NCBI GenBank assembly: GCA_963793025.1
Contig: CAWBYL010000001.1
Location: 372,001 to 436,000 of the forward strand
Length of the DNA stretch: 64,000 nt
Reading direction: 5' to 3'
Source of the DNA: CAWBYL01 sp963793025
Lineage (GTDB): Bacteria; Actinomycetota; Acidimicrobiia; Acidimicrobiales; Acidimicrobilacustridaceae
This document shows, in pieces, positions 42,394-49,893 of this stretch. A model generated the notes under the pieces. The model was not told where the DNA came from and ran no database searches. It saw only the letters and a list, made by a program, of their open reading frames with translations. A program made the translations under genes and the position numbers. Positions within the stretch are counted from its first letter, which is position 1. Each line of letters begins with the position of its first letter.

Positions 42394-43842
42394 TCAGGCG
42401 CCGCGGGCGAGTTGGGTGAGCTCGGCGATGCGTTGGTGGATGGCGGCTTGTTCTTCGGCGAGGAAGGTGGGGTGGTGGTGGTCGTAGTGGGCGTCGAACG
42501 GCAGCGCCGGTACACCGGCAGCGGTGGTGGAGGTCGGGATCTCTGGCGGTGGGGCCCAGCCGGGGGGTCGGGTGGTGTGCTCGACGCCGGTGTCGGTGGT
42601 GACGGTGTAGGTGCCGTCGGGCTCTATGCGGTCGGGCCATCGTCGGCGGTGGTGGTCGAGGTGTTCGTGACGGCATTTGGTCACGGCGTTGGTGATGTCG
42701 GTGTGTCCGCCGCTCTCCCAGGGAATGACGTGGTGGATGTCGCACCGTTGCGGCGGTGCGTCACACCCGGCGACGCGGCATCCCCGGTCACGGGCCAGCA
42801 CGGCCCGGCGTTGGGCGGGGGTGAAGGTACGGATCGACCGGCCGTGGTCCAGGACCCGACCCTCCACGGTGAGAAGTCGTTCGAGGGTTCCGCCGGAGGA
42901 CAGGCACGACACGAGGCCGTCGGAGATCGGGTTCCCGTCGAGGGTGGACGCGGTGGCACCGGCACCTTCGAAGGCGTCGCAGAACAGTCCTCGCTCGACG
43001 GCGCCGAGGTCGGGGCGGGCGTCGAGGAACCGGTCGAGATGATCAGCGGTGACCACACCGGCGCCGCGCAGCGCCGCCCGGTACAGCACCCGCACATCCG
43101 CGACCACGGTGAGTCGTTCCTGACGACGGTTCCCGTCCGGGTTGTCCAAACCTTCCAGGTACCGGCGACACACCTCGACCAGGGCATCAGCCCGCCGCTC
43201 CGCCGGGGTGCGACGCTCGTCGTCCCCGTCGGGCCGCATCGCCGCGGTCAGGGCCTTCTCCACGTAGGCGGCCGAGTCGGGATCGAAGGTGGCGCTCATC
43301 ACTGCCGTGTCGTCACCGACGCGCGACAAGAACAGCTCCCGCTCCGGCGGCGGGTCGATCTGCTCCACCCCGGCCTCGGCCGCTTCACGCTCGGCCGCCG
43401 CGTCCGCGCAACCCACCCAGTGGCGCAGCACGGCCCGAGAGTCAGCCACCGACAACGAACGCAAGATCCCGACCGTGTCGGCGGCCACCGACGCGAACCG
43501 ATCCACATGCCGATCCGGCACCAGAGCCACCGCGGCGTCGATCTGCGCACCCGCCAACGATCCCGACCGCCACGCCTCGGCCACCTCCGGCCACACGCTC
43601 AACCTCGCGGCGCGGGTCGCCGTACGACGAGCGTCCGGGTTGGACAGGCGGCACCGCGACCGCAGGAACGCCGCCATCGACCCGAACCCATCCACCTCGA
43701 ACCGGCCACTCGAGGCGTAGACGGACTCGGCCTCGGCGATGCGGGCATCGAGAGCATCACGCAGACGACGGGCCTCGGCGATGGCGTCACCATCAACCGG
43801 GACCACCGCCCCCTCGATCGCCTCCCGCAACCCCTCGAACAT
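42394..43842 (-). CDS. DUF222 / HNH endonuclease-domain protein (13E12 repeat family)
   Basis: 482 aa from the ATG at 43842; the frame opens at 43914, but that would include the putative promoter. DUF222 occupies about residues 30-310 (RLRDALDARIAEAESVYASS, RLSVWPEVAEAWRSGSLAGA, ADALVEVCRRYLEG). The HNH part follows: TPAQRRAVLARDRGCRVAGC, CDIHHVIPWESGGHTDITNA, TKCRHEHLDHH (H-H...N...H). These are multicopy proteins in mycobacteria and other actinobacteria; activity unproven. A LexA-like box lies 16-27 nt upstream. Separates prs from rplY, which are neighbours in related genomes, so it may be a later insertion. Confidence 0.9.
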   Translation of the reverse strand: MFEGLREAIEGAVVPVDGDAIAEARRLRDALDARIAEAESVYASSGRFEVDGFGSMAAFLRSRCRLSNPDARRTATRAARLSVWPEVAEAWRSGSLAGAQIDAAVALVPDRHVDRFASVAADTVGILRSLSVADSRAVLRHWVGCADAAAEREAAEAGVEQIDPPPERELFLSRVGDDTAVMSATFDPDSAAYVEKALTAAMRPDGDDERRTPAERRADALVEVCRRYLEGLDNPDGNRRQERLTVVADVRVLYRAALRGAGVVTADHLDRFLDARPDLGAVERGLFCDAFEGAGATASTLDGNPISDGLVSCLSSGGTLERLLTVEGRVLDHGRSIRTFTPAQRRAVLARDRGCRVAGCDAPPQRCDIHHVIPWESGGHTDITNAVTKCRHEHLDHHRRRWPDRIEPDGTYTVTTDTGVEHTTRPPGWAPPPEIPTSTTAAGVPALPFDAHYDHHHPTFLAEEQAAIHQRIAELTQLARGA

Positions 43843-43857
43843 GGGACGAACGATAGC

Positions 43858-43869
43858 AAACACCTGTTC
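43858..43869 (-). promoter_or_regulatory. LexA-like (SOS) box upstream of DUF222/HNH gene
   Basis: On the minus strand GAACAGGTGTTT, one base from the GAAC-N4-GTTC core bound by actinobacterial LexA; the flanks (TT before, GC after) fit partly. Several 13E12 genes of M. tuberculosis are reported LexA targets. Further upstream, 43884-43900 is strikingly AT-rich (ATGATATTTTTCTA), unlike the rest of the window, and may carry the promoter. Confidence 0.45.
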
Positions 43870-44120
43870 AATTTGCGAGCGAAAGTATGATATTTTTCTA
43901 CCCTCTCGGTGCATTACACGTGGCCCGGAATCTCCCGGGTCCTGAGCCGTACGTGAGCGGCCGGCAACCGACCCGTCGGGCCGCGGTTGGACCGATTCGT
44001 CATCGGGCCGAGCTCCCGACGCAGGGAGTGCCTCAGCGACTCCGGGCGCGACCAGAGGCCCGTAGCGACTCGGCCTGCTGACCTCTCGGGCTGCTCGGGC
44101 GATCGCCCGGCCGCCCGCAC

Positions 44121-45101
44121 TCAGCTCTGGTTGTGCCCGTCGAAGATCTCGCTCACCGACGTGTCCTCGAAGACCGCGTCGATGGCGTCGGCGATGATGC
44201 CGGCCACGGAGAGCACCTCGATCTTGTCGAGCTGCTTCTCGGGCGGGAGCGGGAGCGTGTTGGTGGTGACCACCTTGGAGATCACCGAGTTCTTGAGCCG
44301 ATCGATGGCGGGGCCCGAGAACACGCCGTGGGTGCAGGCGGCGTAGATCTCCGATGCGCCCCGGGCCTTGAGCTGGTCGGCGGCGGCCACGATGGTGCCG
44401 CCGGTGTCGATCATGTCGTCGATGAGGACGCAGATCCGACCGTCGACCTCACCGACCACGTCGCGGGCCTCGACGGTGTTCTTCATGCCCTTGACCCGTC
44501 GCTTGTGCACGATGGCCAGGTCGGCGTGGAGCTGGTTGGCGTAGCGCTCGGCGACCTTCACCCGCCCGGCATCGGGGGAGACGACCACGAGGTCCTCGCC
44601 CAACCCGGACATGAAGTCGACGAGGACGGGCATGGCGGTGAGGTGGTCGACGGGACCGTCGAAGAAGCCCTGGATCTGACCGGAGTGCAGGTCGACGGAG
44701 ATGAGCCGCTTGGCCCCCGCGACCTTGAACATGTTGGCCACGAGCTTGGCGGTGATGGGCTCACGGCCCTCGGACTTCCGGTCCTGGCGGGCGTACCCGT
44801 AGAAGGGCGCCACTGCGGTGATGCGCTTGGCCGACGCCCGCTTGGCGGCGTCGACCATGATCAGCTGCTCCATGATGGCGTCGTTGACCGACATGCCCTC
44901 GATGCCGGCGTGGGTCTGGATGATGAAGACGTCCGTACCCCGCACCGACTCGCCGAAGCGGGTGTGGAGCTCGCCGTTGGCGAACTCGGCCAGATGGGCA
45001 TCGCCCAGAGTCACCCCGAGACGTTGGGCGATCTCCTCGGCCAGGGGCAGGTTGGCCCGACCGGAGACGAGGTGCAGCCGCTTCTTGGTGATGAGTTCCA
45101 T
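44121..45101 (-). CDS. prs: Ribose-phosphate pyrophosphokinase
   Basis: 326 aa from the ATG at 45101 (MELITKKRLHLVSGRANLP); a GTG at 45113 adds four residues. ATP/Rib-5-P region LAEFANGELHTRFGESVRGT, flexible loop YARQDRKSEGREPITAKLVA, SVDLHSGQIQGFFDGPVDHL (divalent metal), and the PRPP loop RICVLIDDMIDTGGTIVAAA. Makes PRPP for nucleotide, His and Trp synthesis. Follows glmU (45 bp), the common actinobacterial pair. Confidence 0.98.
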   Translation of the reverse strand: MELITKKRLHLVSGRANLPLAEEIAQRLGVTLGDAHLAEFANGELHTRFGESVRGTDVFIIQTHAGIEGMSVNDAIMEQLIMVDAAKRASAKRITAVAPFYGYARQDRKSEGREPITAKLVANMFKVAGAKRLISVDLHSGQIQGFFDGPVDHLTAMPVLVDFMSGLGEDLVVVSPDAGRVKVAERYANQLHADLAIVHKRRVKGMKNTVEARDVVGEVDGRICVLIDDMIDTGGTIVAAADQLKARGASEIYAACTHGVFSGPAIDRLKNSVISKVVTTNTLPLPPEKQLDKIEVLSVAGIIADAIDAVFEDTSVSEIFDGHNQS

Positions 45102-45146
45102 GAGGTCCCTCACGACACGTCCGGCCTCGCACCGAGGCGGGCCGGC

Positions 45147-46244
45147 TCAGGTGGAACCAGCAGTGTAGAACGGCCCGGGCCGGGCCCCCGCCGGAACGCT
45201 GCTGCCCGGCTCGAGCACGGCGTACGGGCCGAGGTGGGCGTCGTCGCCGACCTCGGCGTCGCGCCCCACGGTGTTCTCGACCACGGCCCCGGCCCCGACG
45301 ATGCAGTCGACCAGCCGGGTGTTGGGTCCCAGCTCGGCGCCGGCCCCCACCACGCATCGGCCCTGGAGGATCGTGTCGGGGAAGAGGGTGACGTCGGTGG
45401 CCAGGGTGACCGTGGCGTCGACGTAGGTGCGCTCGGGATCGACCATGGTGACGCCCTTGGACATCCAGCTGGTGTTGGTCCGCCGCCGCAGCTCGGCCTC
45501 GGCCGAGGCCAGCTGGAGGCGGTCGTTCACCCCCTGGGTGTCGGCCGGGTCGTCGACGACGACGGCCGAGACCCGGTAGCCGGCGCCGGCCAGGACCTCC
45601 ACCACGTCGGTCAGGTAGTACTCGCCCTGGGCGTTCTCCGGACTCAGGCGGCGCAGGGCCGGCCCCAACACGCTGGCCCGGAAGCAGTAGATCGAGGTGT
45701 TGACCTCGCCGATGGCGCGCTCGGCGGGGGTGGCGTCGGCCTGCTCGACCACGCGGTCGACCCGGTCGTCACGGCCCCGGATGACGCGGCCGTACCCGGT
45801 GGGGTCGCCCAACTGGGCGGTCAGCAGGGTGCAGGCGGCATCGGTGGCCCGGTGCTCCTCGACCAGGGCGGCGATGGTGGCGGGACGCAGGAGCGGGGTG
45901 TCACCCGGCATCACGAGGATGTCCGCCTCGTAGTCGTCCAGCTCGTCGGGGGCGAAGGCGGTGAGGGCGACGCCGACGGCGTCGCCGGTGCCCCGCTGGA
46001 CCTGCTGCTCGACGAACTCCAGCGGCACGTCGGGCGCGGCGTCGAGGAGCTTCTTGGTGACACGCTCGGCGCCGTGGCCCACGACCACGACGGTGCGTCG
46101 CACCTCGCAGTCCTCGAGGGCGTCGAGCACGTAGAGCACCATGGCCCGCCCGCACAGCAGGTGGAGCGGCTTGGGGCGGGACGACCGCATGCGCGTGCCC
46201 TCGCCGGCGGCCAGGACGATGGCGGAGAGAGGCCTCGGGGTCAT
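45147..46244 (-). CDS. glmU: GlmU-like GlcNAc-1-phosphate uridylyltransferase, shortened acetyltransferase domain
   Basis: 365 aa. Uridylyltransferase domain 1-230 complete: SAIVLAAGEGTRMRSSRPKP, VEQQVQRGTGDAVGVAL, ILVMPGDTPLLRPATIAALV, EVNTSIYCFRAS and the linker VNDRLQLASAEAELRRR. The left-handed beta-helix begins (TYVDATVTLATDVTLFPDTI) but ends after LGPYAVLEPGSS with PGPFYTAGST. Typical GlmU has 450-480 residues; the missing part holds the acetyltransferase His and acetyl-CoA-binding residues (KNFVE-type motif). Only 45 nt separate the stop from prs, so no lost coding remains. It probably makes UDP-GlcNAc from GlcNAc-1-P but cannot acetylate. Confidence 0.9.
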   Translation of the reverse strand: MTPRPLSAIVLAAGEGTRMRSSRPKPLHLLCGRAMVLYVLDALEDCEVRRTVVVVGHGAERVTKKLLDAAPDVPLEFVEQQVQRGTGDAVGVALTAFAPDELDDYEADILVMPGDTPLLRPATIAALVEEHRATDAACTLLTAQLGDPTGYGRVIRGRDDRVDRVVEQADATPAERAIGEVNTSIYCFRASVLGPALRRLSPENAQGEYYLTDVVEVLAGAGYRVSAVVVDDPADTQGVNDRLQLASAEAELRRRTNTSWMSKGVTMVDPERTYVDATVTLATDVTLFPDTILQGRCVVGAGAELGPNTRLVDCIVGAGAVVENTVGRDAEVGDDAHLGPYAVLEPGSSVPAGARPGPFYTAGST

Positions 46245-46275
46245 GTGCCCTTTCTAGTACGGTCAGAGCCGCCCT

Positions 46276-46347
46276 TCGGGGGTGGTGTAATCGGTAACAC
46301 ACCAGGTTTTGGTCCTGGCTTTCGGGGTTCGAGTCCCTGCCCCCGAG
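46276..46347 (+). tRNA. tRNA-Gln(UUG)
   Basis: 72 nt. Acceptor TCGGGGG pairs with CCCCCGA, discriminator G. The anticodon loop TTTTGGT gives TTG (UUG). T loop GGTTCGAGTCCC. CCA not encoded. It lies between glmU (divergent) and the bS22 gene. Confidence 0.94.
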
Positions 46348-46403
46348 CTGACGAGCACCGGTGACGGAACCCGCTCGTTTCGCATGTCGGCACGCGCTCT
46401 CGA

Positions 46404-46409
46404 TACAGT
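46404..46409 (+). promoter_or_regulatory. Possible -10 element for bS22 gene
   Basis: TACAGT fits the actinobacterial TAnnnT -10 pattern, 11 nt upstream of the bS22 ATG, which would make the mRNA near-leaderless. No good -35 is seen. Readthrough from the tRNA is an alternative. Confidence 0.25.
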
Positions 46410-46419
46410 GCTCGGCGCC

Positions 46420-46521
46420 ATGGGATCTCTTATCAAGAAGCGCCGCAAGCGCATGCGCAAGAAGAAGCACAAGAAGATGCTGAAGCGCACCCGCTTCCAG
46501 CGTCGCGCTGCTGGCAAGTAA
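46420..46521 (+). CDS. Small ribosomal protein bS22 (AURKAIP1/COX24-domain protein)
   Basis: 33 aa, MGSLIKKRRKRMRKKKHKKM then LKRTRFQRRAAGK. Almost entirely Lys/Arg with the R-x-K-K-x-K-H-K-K pattern of the actinobacterial bS22, homologous to mitochondrial COX24/AURKAIP1 and found on the 30S subunit of mycobacterial ribosomes. An in-frame upstream Met (46384) would add a non-conserved leader, so the ATG at 46420 is used. Confidence 0.93.
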   Translation: MGSLIKKRRKRMRKKKHKKMLKRTRFQRRAAGK

Positions 46522-46637
46522 CTCCGCCTCACGGCGGTCACTTGCCCATCTTCACCACCGATCGATCACCCACCCGGCCCGAAAGCGCCGGGTGGGATCG
46601 CGTCCGGACCCTCCCGGTGCCGAGCGCCCGCCGACTC

Positions 46638-47378
46638 TCAGCCGGCGGGGACCGTGTGCACGACGAGCCGGTCGTCGCCCGGGAACGCGCCCTCGACGAA
46701 CCAGGACGAGCCGGATCCGGCCAGCCGGGGCCGTTGCCCGGTGACCGCGCTCAGACGGTCACGCCACTCGGCCAACCGGGGTTCGACGACCAGAGCCGCC
46801 GGTTCGAGGTCGTTGCCGTGGTCGCCCGCCGGTCCGCCCAGGTCGTCCCACGCCCGGTAGACGGCCGGGGTGGAGCAGCCGAACGGCGGGGTGAGCAGGG
46901 TGAGGGTCCGGGCCACGAAGGGCAGCGGCTCCACCACCTCGCCGACGCCGGACACGCTTGCGCGGCCTCCGACCACGCAGAAGGGGACGTCCGCGCCCAA
47001 CCCGGCCGCCGCCGGCAGATCCCCCAGGCCCGCCCACCGCAACACGGCGGCGGCGTCGGCCGATCCGCCCCCCAGCCCGGCGCCGGCCGGTATCCGCTTC
47101 TCGAGGCGCACGTGGGCGGTGCGACCGACGAGAGCCAGGGCCCGGCGCACGAGGTTGTCGTCGTCGACAGCGACAGCCAGGCCGTCGCCGGTGGTGGCGT
47201 CGACGATCTCGAGGCCGTCACCCCGTCCCACCACGAGCGTGTCCGCGAGATCGAGGGTGACCATCTCGGCGTCGATGAGGTGGTAGCCGTCCGGGCGGAC
47301 CCCGGTGACCCTCAACCTCAGGGTGAGCTTGGCCGGGGCGGTGAGCACCACCGGCACGGAGGAATCGTCCCTGGTCAC
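46638..47378 (-). CDS. ispE: 4-diphosphocytidyl-2-C-methyl-D-erythritol kinase
   Basis: 246 aa from the GTG at 47378, overlapping the rsmA stop (GTGA). GHMP kinase: TAPAKLTLRLRVTGVRPDGY (the A-P-A-K-L-x-L motif), ATP loop IPAGAGLGGGSADAAAVL, ADVPFCVVGGRASVSGVGE, and a C-terminal glycine-rich LAGSGSSWFVEG. Phosphorylates CDP-methylerythritol in the non-mevalonate isoprenoid pathway. Slightly short (usual 280-310), mostly in the C-terminal domain, but catalytic motifs are all present. Confidence 0.94.
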   Translation of the reverse strand: MTRDDSSVPVVLTAPAKLTLRLRVTGVRPDGYHLIDAEMVTLDLADTLVVGRGDGLEIVDATTGDGLAVAVDDDNLVRRALALVGRTAHVRLEKRIPAGAGLGGGSADAAAVLRWAGLGDLPAAAGLGADVPFCVVGGRASVSGVGEVVEPLPFVARTLTLLTPPFGCSTPAVYRAWDDLGGPAGDHGNDLEPAALVVEPRLAEWRDRLSAVTGQRPRLAGSGSSWFVEGAFPGDDRLVVHTVPAG

Positions 47379-48223
47379 AGCGTCGATTCTGGCCCGTCGG
47401 GCGCCGGGCGGGCGAGCACGGCCTCGGTGAGGCGGCCCCACGCCTCGATGCCGAGCTGCTCGGGTCGGTCCTCGGGCGCCACACCGGCGGCCGCGAAGGC
47501 GGCGGGGGTGACCCGCCCGGCGAGGGAGCGTCGAAGCATCTTGCGGCGCTGCCCGAAGGCGGCCCGCACCAACACCATGAGGGCCTCGGGATCGACGGCG
47601 ACGGCCGGCTCGGGCCGGCGCCGCACCCGGACCAGGACCGACTCGACCTTGGGCTGGGGGATGAAGACCGTGGGGGGAACCCGCCCCACCACCTCGGCGG
47701 TGGCCCACAGCGCCAGCTTCACCGACGGGATCCCGTACGCCGACCCGCCAGGGGGCGCGGCCAGCCTCTCCCCCACCTCCCGTTGGACCATGACCAGCAT
47801 CCGGTCGATCCGGGGCACCTCGTCGAGCAGCTGCAGCAGGATCGTGGTGCCCACGTTGTAGGGGAGGTTGGCCACCAGGCTCCAGCGCTCGTGGCCGGCC
47901 AGGACGTCGTCCCAGTCGACTGTGAGAGCGTCGCCGTGCACGATCCGCACTCCGAGGGGGCCCACGACCTCCTCGAGCACCGGTACGAGGTGACGGTCGA
48001 GCTCGACGGCCACCACCTCGGCGCCCGACTCGGCCAACGCGGTGGTGAGCGAGCCGACGCCCGGCCCGATCTCCACGACCGGGTCACCGGGGCCGACCTC
48101 GGCCAACCGGGCGATCCGGCGCACGGTGTTGGGGTCGGCGACGAAGTTCTGACCGAGAGCCCGGCTGGGGCTCAGGTCGTGGCGGCTCAGGAGCTCGGTG
48201 ATCTCGCGTCGGGTGAGGGTCAC
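47375..48223 (-). CDS. rsmA: 16S rRNA (adenine1518-N6/adenine1519-N6)-dimethyltransferase
   Basis: 282 aa from the GTG at 48223 (VTLTRREITELLSRHDL); upstream frame overlaps the Rpf gene. SAM-binding motifs: ALGQNFVADPNTVRRIARLA, PVVEIGPGVGSLTTALAESG, VVAVELDRHLVPVLEE, VHGDALTVDW and catalytic LVANLPYNVGTTILLQLL (N-L-P-Y). C-terminal helical domain PTVFIPQPKVESVLVRVRRR. Dimethylates two adenines in the 3' end of 16S rRNA. Placed between the rpf-like gene and ispE as in mycobacteria. Confidence 0.97.
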   Translation of the reverse strand: MTLTRREITELLSRHDLSPSRALGQNFVADPNTVRRIARLAEVGPGDPVVEIGPGVGSLTTALAESGAEVVAVELDRHLVPVLEEVVGPLGVRIVHGDALTVDWDDVLAGHERWSLVANLPYNVGTTILLQLLDEVPRIDRMLVMVQREVGERLAAPPGGSAYGIPSVKLALWATAEVVGRVPPTVFIPQPKVESVLVRVRRRPEPAVAVDPEALMVLVRAAFGQRRKMLRRSLAGRVTPAAFAAAGVAPEDRPEQLGIEAWGRLTEAVLARPAPDGPESTL

Positions 48224-48239
48224 CGGAGGGCGTGCGGCG

Positions 48240-48896
48240 TCAGCCGCAGGAGCCGCCCCACGGCGAGGTGCCGTACTGGCGCAACATGGCCAGAGCGATG
48301 GTGTCCTGATCGGCCGGGGAGGCGTGGTTGGGCTTGACGCCCACCAGATCGGAGCGCCCGATGCTGCGGGCCACGGCGTCCCAACCGCCCTGGTAGATCT
48401 GGTAGGCACCCATGAAGGTGCCGGTCGGATCGGTGACCGAGTAGTCGCCGTGTGACTCCCGCTGGCGCACGCAGGCCAGGAACGACGCCTCCCAGCTGGT
48501 CGGGGAGGGCCCGCTGGCCGCCGGCGGAGGGGACGGCGCCGGAGCCGGAGCCACGTACACCGGAGCCGGAGCCGTGGTGGTCGTCGTGGCCTTGGCCTCG
48601 GCCTTGGGCGCCGTGGTCGTGGTGGTGGGCGCCCTGGTGGTCGAGGTGGTGGACGGAGCCACGGTGGCGTCGGTCGTGCTGGTCGCCTCGGTGACCGTGG
48701 TCGGCGCCTCGGTCGCCGGCGTGGCCGAGGACGGGCTCACCGCCGCCACCAGGCTGGACTCGGGCGAGTCCGTGCTCACCTGGGCCGTCTCCGAACCCGC
48801 CGTCCCCTGCCCGCCCAGCAGGTCGATGGCGAGCACCGGCAGGCAGGCGAGCGTGACCACCACGGCCACGATCAACCGGCGCTGCGTCGGGTGCAC
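48240..48896 (-). CDS. Resuscitation-promoting-factor-like transglycosylase
   Basis: 218 aa, GTG start (MHPTQRRLIVAVVVTLACLP). A signal peptide or N-terminal anchor (RRLIVAVVVTLACLPVLAID), a long Thr/Ser/Ala/Pro linker (about 40-140) typical of wall-spanning proteins, then a C-terminal lysozyme-like domain: SFLACVRQRESHGDYSVTDP, GTFMGAYQIYQGGWDAVARS, ADQDTIALAMLRQYGTSPWG, with paired Cys. Cleaves peptidoglycan glycan strands and may stimulate regrowth. The catalytic Glu is the one in RQRESHG. Its place (tatD, rpf, rsmA) equals that of rpfB in mycobacteria, but G5 and DUF348 domains are absent. Confidence 0.9.
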   Translation of the reverse strand: MHPTQRRLIVAVVVTLACLPVLAIDLLGGQGTAGSETAQVSTDSPESSLVAAVSPSSATPATEAPTTVTEATSTTDATVAPSTTSTTRAPTTTTTAPKAEAKATTTTTAPAPVYVAPAPAPSPPPAASGPSPTSWEASFLACVRQRESHGDYSVTDPTGTFMGAYQIYQGGWDAVARSIGRSDLVGVKPNHASPADQDTIALAMLRQYGTSPWGGSCG

Positions 48897-48923
48897 GGTG
48901 GTGTTCAGGGAGAGCTGCCTCTG

Positions 48924-48963
48924 CTCGGCGACTGGGTCCTGCCCATGGCAGAACTGCGCCGAG
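48924..48963 (-). promoter_or_regulatory. Hairpin in the rpf-like 5' leader
   Basis: On the minus strand CTCGGCG and CGCCGAG (7 bp) enclose a second stem TTCTGCC/GGCAGGA around ATG, with one non-canonical pair. It lies 28-67 nt upstream of the start codon, downstream of a promoter-like sequence. Rpf genes of actinobacteria are often under riboswitch control (c-di-AMP), but the known consensus is not seen here. Confidence 0.4.
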
Positions 48964-49004
48964 CGCGCGTGCGCTCGTCGTCACTCCGCCCGGAGCCGGT
49001 CGCG

Positions 49005-49033
49005 AACCTATGGTCCCTGCAACACAAATGCAA
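49005..49033 (-). promoter_or_regulatory. Promoter candidate for rpf-like gene
   Basis: Minus strand: -35 TTGCAT, 17-nt spacer, -10 TAGGTT (fits TAnnnT). It lies about 110-140 nt upstream of the start, leaving a leader of about 100 nt with the hairpin above. It is in the 202-bp gap between tatD and the rpf-like gene. Confidence 0.5.
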
Positions 49034-49098
49034 CTTTCGACACGTGGTCGAGACGACCGTCGCCATCTCGAAACGTGGCGAACGGCCAACCCTCGACC

Positions 49099-49893
49099 TC
49101 AGGTCGAGAGCGCACGCCCCTCCAGCTGGTAGATGCCGGCCGCGTTGGTCCACGTGGCTGCGGCGACCAGGCCCGGGGCCAGGGCTTTGACGTCGGCCAC
49201 GGCCTCACCGACCACGGTGACCAGGGCTGGACGGTTGGGTCGACCCCGGTGAGGGACCGGAGCGAGGAAGGGTGAGTCGGTCTCGACCAGGAGGCGGTCG
49301 AGAGGGCACAACGCCGCGGCCTCGCGCACCTCGGGCGCACCGGGGAAGGTGACGATCCCGCTGAAGGACAGGTGAGCACCGAGATCGAGGCAGCGGCGGG
49401 CCTCGTCGGGTCCACCGGTGAAGCAGTGGATCACGGTCCGCTCGGGCACCCCTTCGGCGGCGAGGATGGCGAAGGTGTCGTCCCATGCCTCGCGGGTGTG
49501 CACCACCAGCGCCAGATCGTGGGCGTGGGCCAGGGCGATCTGGGCGGCGAAGACCTCGCGCTGGGCAGCCCGAGGCGAGTGGTCGTAGTGGTAGTCGAGA
49601 CCGCACTCCCCCACGGCCACGACCTCGGGTTCAGCGAGGAGGCCCTCGATGCCGTCGATCCCCCCGCTGGAGTCGTGGGGATGCACGCCGGCGGTGGCCC
49701 ACACTCCGTCGAGGGACCGGGCCACGGCGATCGCCTCGGTCGAGGATGCGGCATCGGTGCCCACCGTGATCATCCTGAGCACCCCGGCGGCGTTGGCCTC
49801 GGCCACCGCGTCGGGGGCCGACGGACCCCGCTCGGCGGTCAGGTCGAGATGGCAGTGGTCGTCGATCCAGCGCAGGACCGGCTCGTCGCCCAT
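49099..49893 (-). CDS. tatD: TatD-family deoxyribonuclease/hydrolase
   Basis: 264 aa from the ATG at 49893, sharing one base with the metG stop (TGATG). TIM-barrel metal site: RWIDDHCHLDLTAE (H-x-H), VAVGECGLDYHYDHSPRAAQ, LALVVHTREAWDDTFAILAA, RTVIHCFTGGPDEARRCLDL and LLVETDSPFLAPVPHRGRPN. A metal-dependent hydrolase; homologues have DNase (3'-5' exonuclease) activity. Follows metG in one transcript and precedes the rpf-like gene. Confidence 0.96.
   Translation of the reverse strand: MGDEPVLRWIDDHCHLDLTAERGPSAPDAVAEANAAGVLRMITVGTDAASSTEAIAVARSLDGVWATAGVHPHDSSGGIDGIEGLLAEPEVVAVGECGLDYHYDHSPRAAQREVFAAQIALAHAHDLALVVHTREAWDDTFAILAAEGVPERTVIHCFTGGPDEARRCLDLGAHLSFSGIVTFPGAPEVREAAALCPLDRLLVETDSPFLAPVPHRGRPNRPALVTVVGEAVADVKALAPGLVAAATWTNAAGIYQLEGRALST

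Noticed and set aside
45114..45146. Frameshift as cause of the short GlmU
   Set aside because: Only 33-45 bp separate its stop from prs, so no lost acetyltransferase coding sequence is present in any frame.
48897..49098. c-di-AMP (ydaO-type) riboswitch before the rpf-like gene
   Set aside because: The conserved blocks of that riboswitch are not visible; only a simple nested hairpin is.
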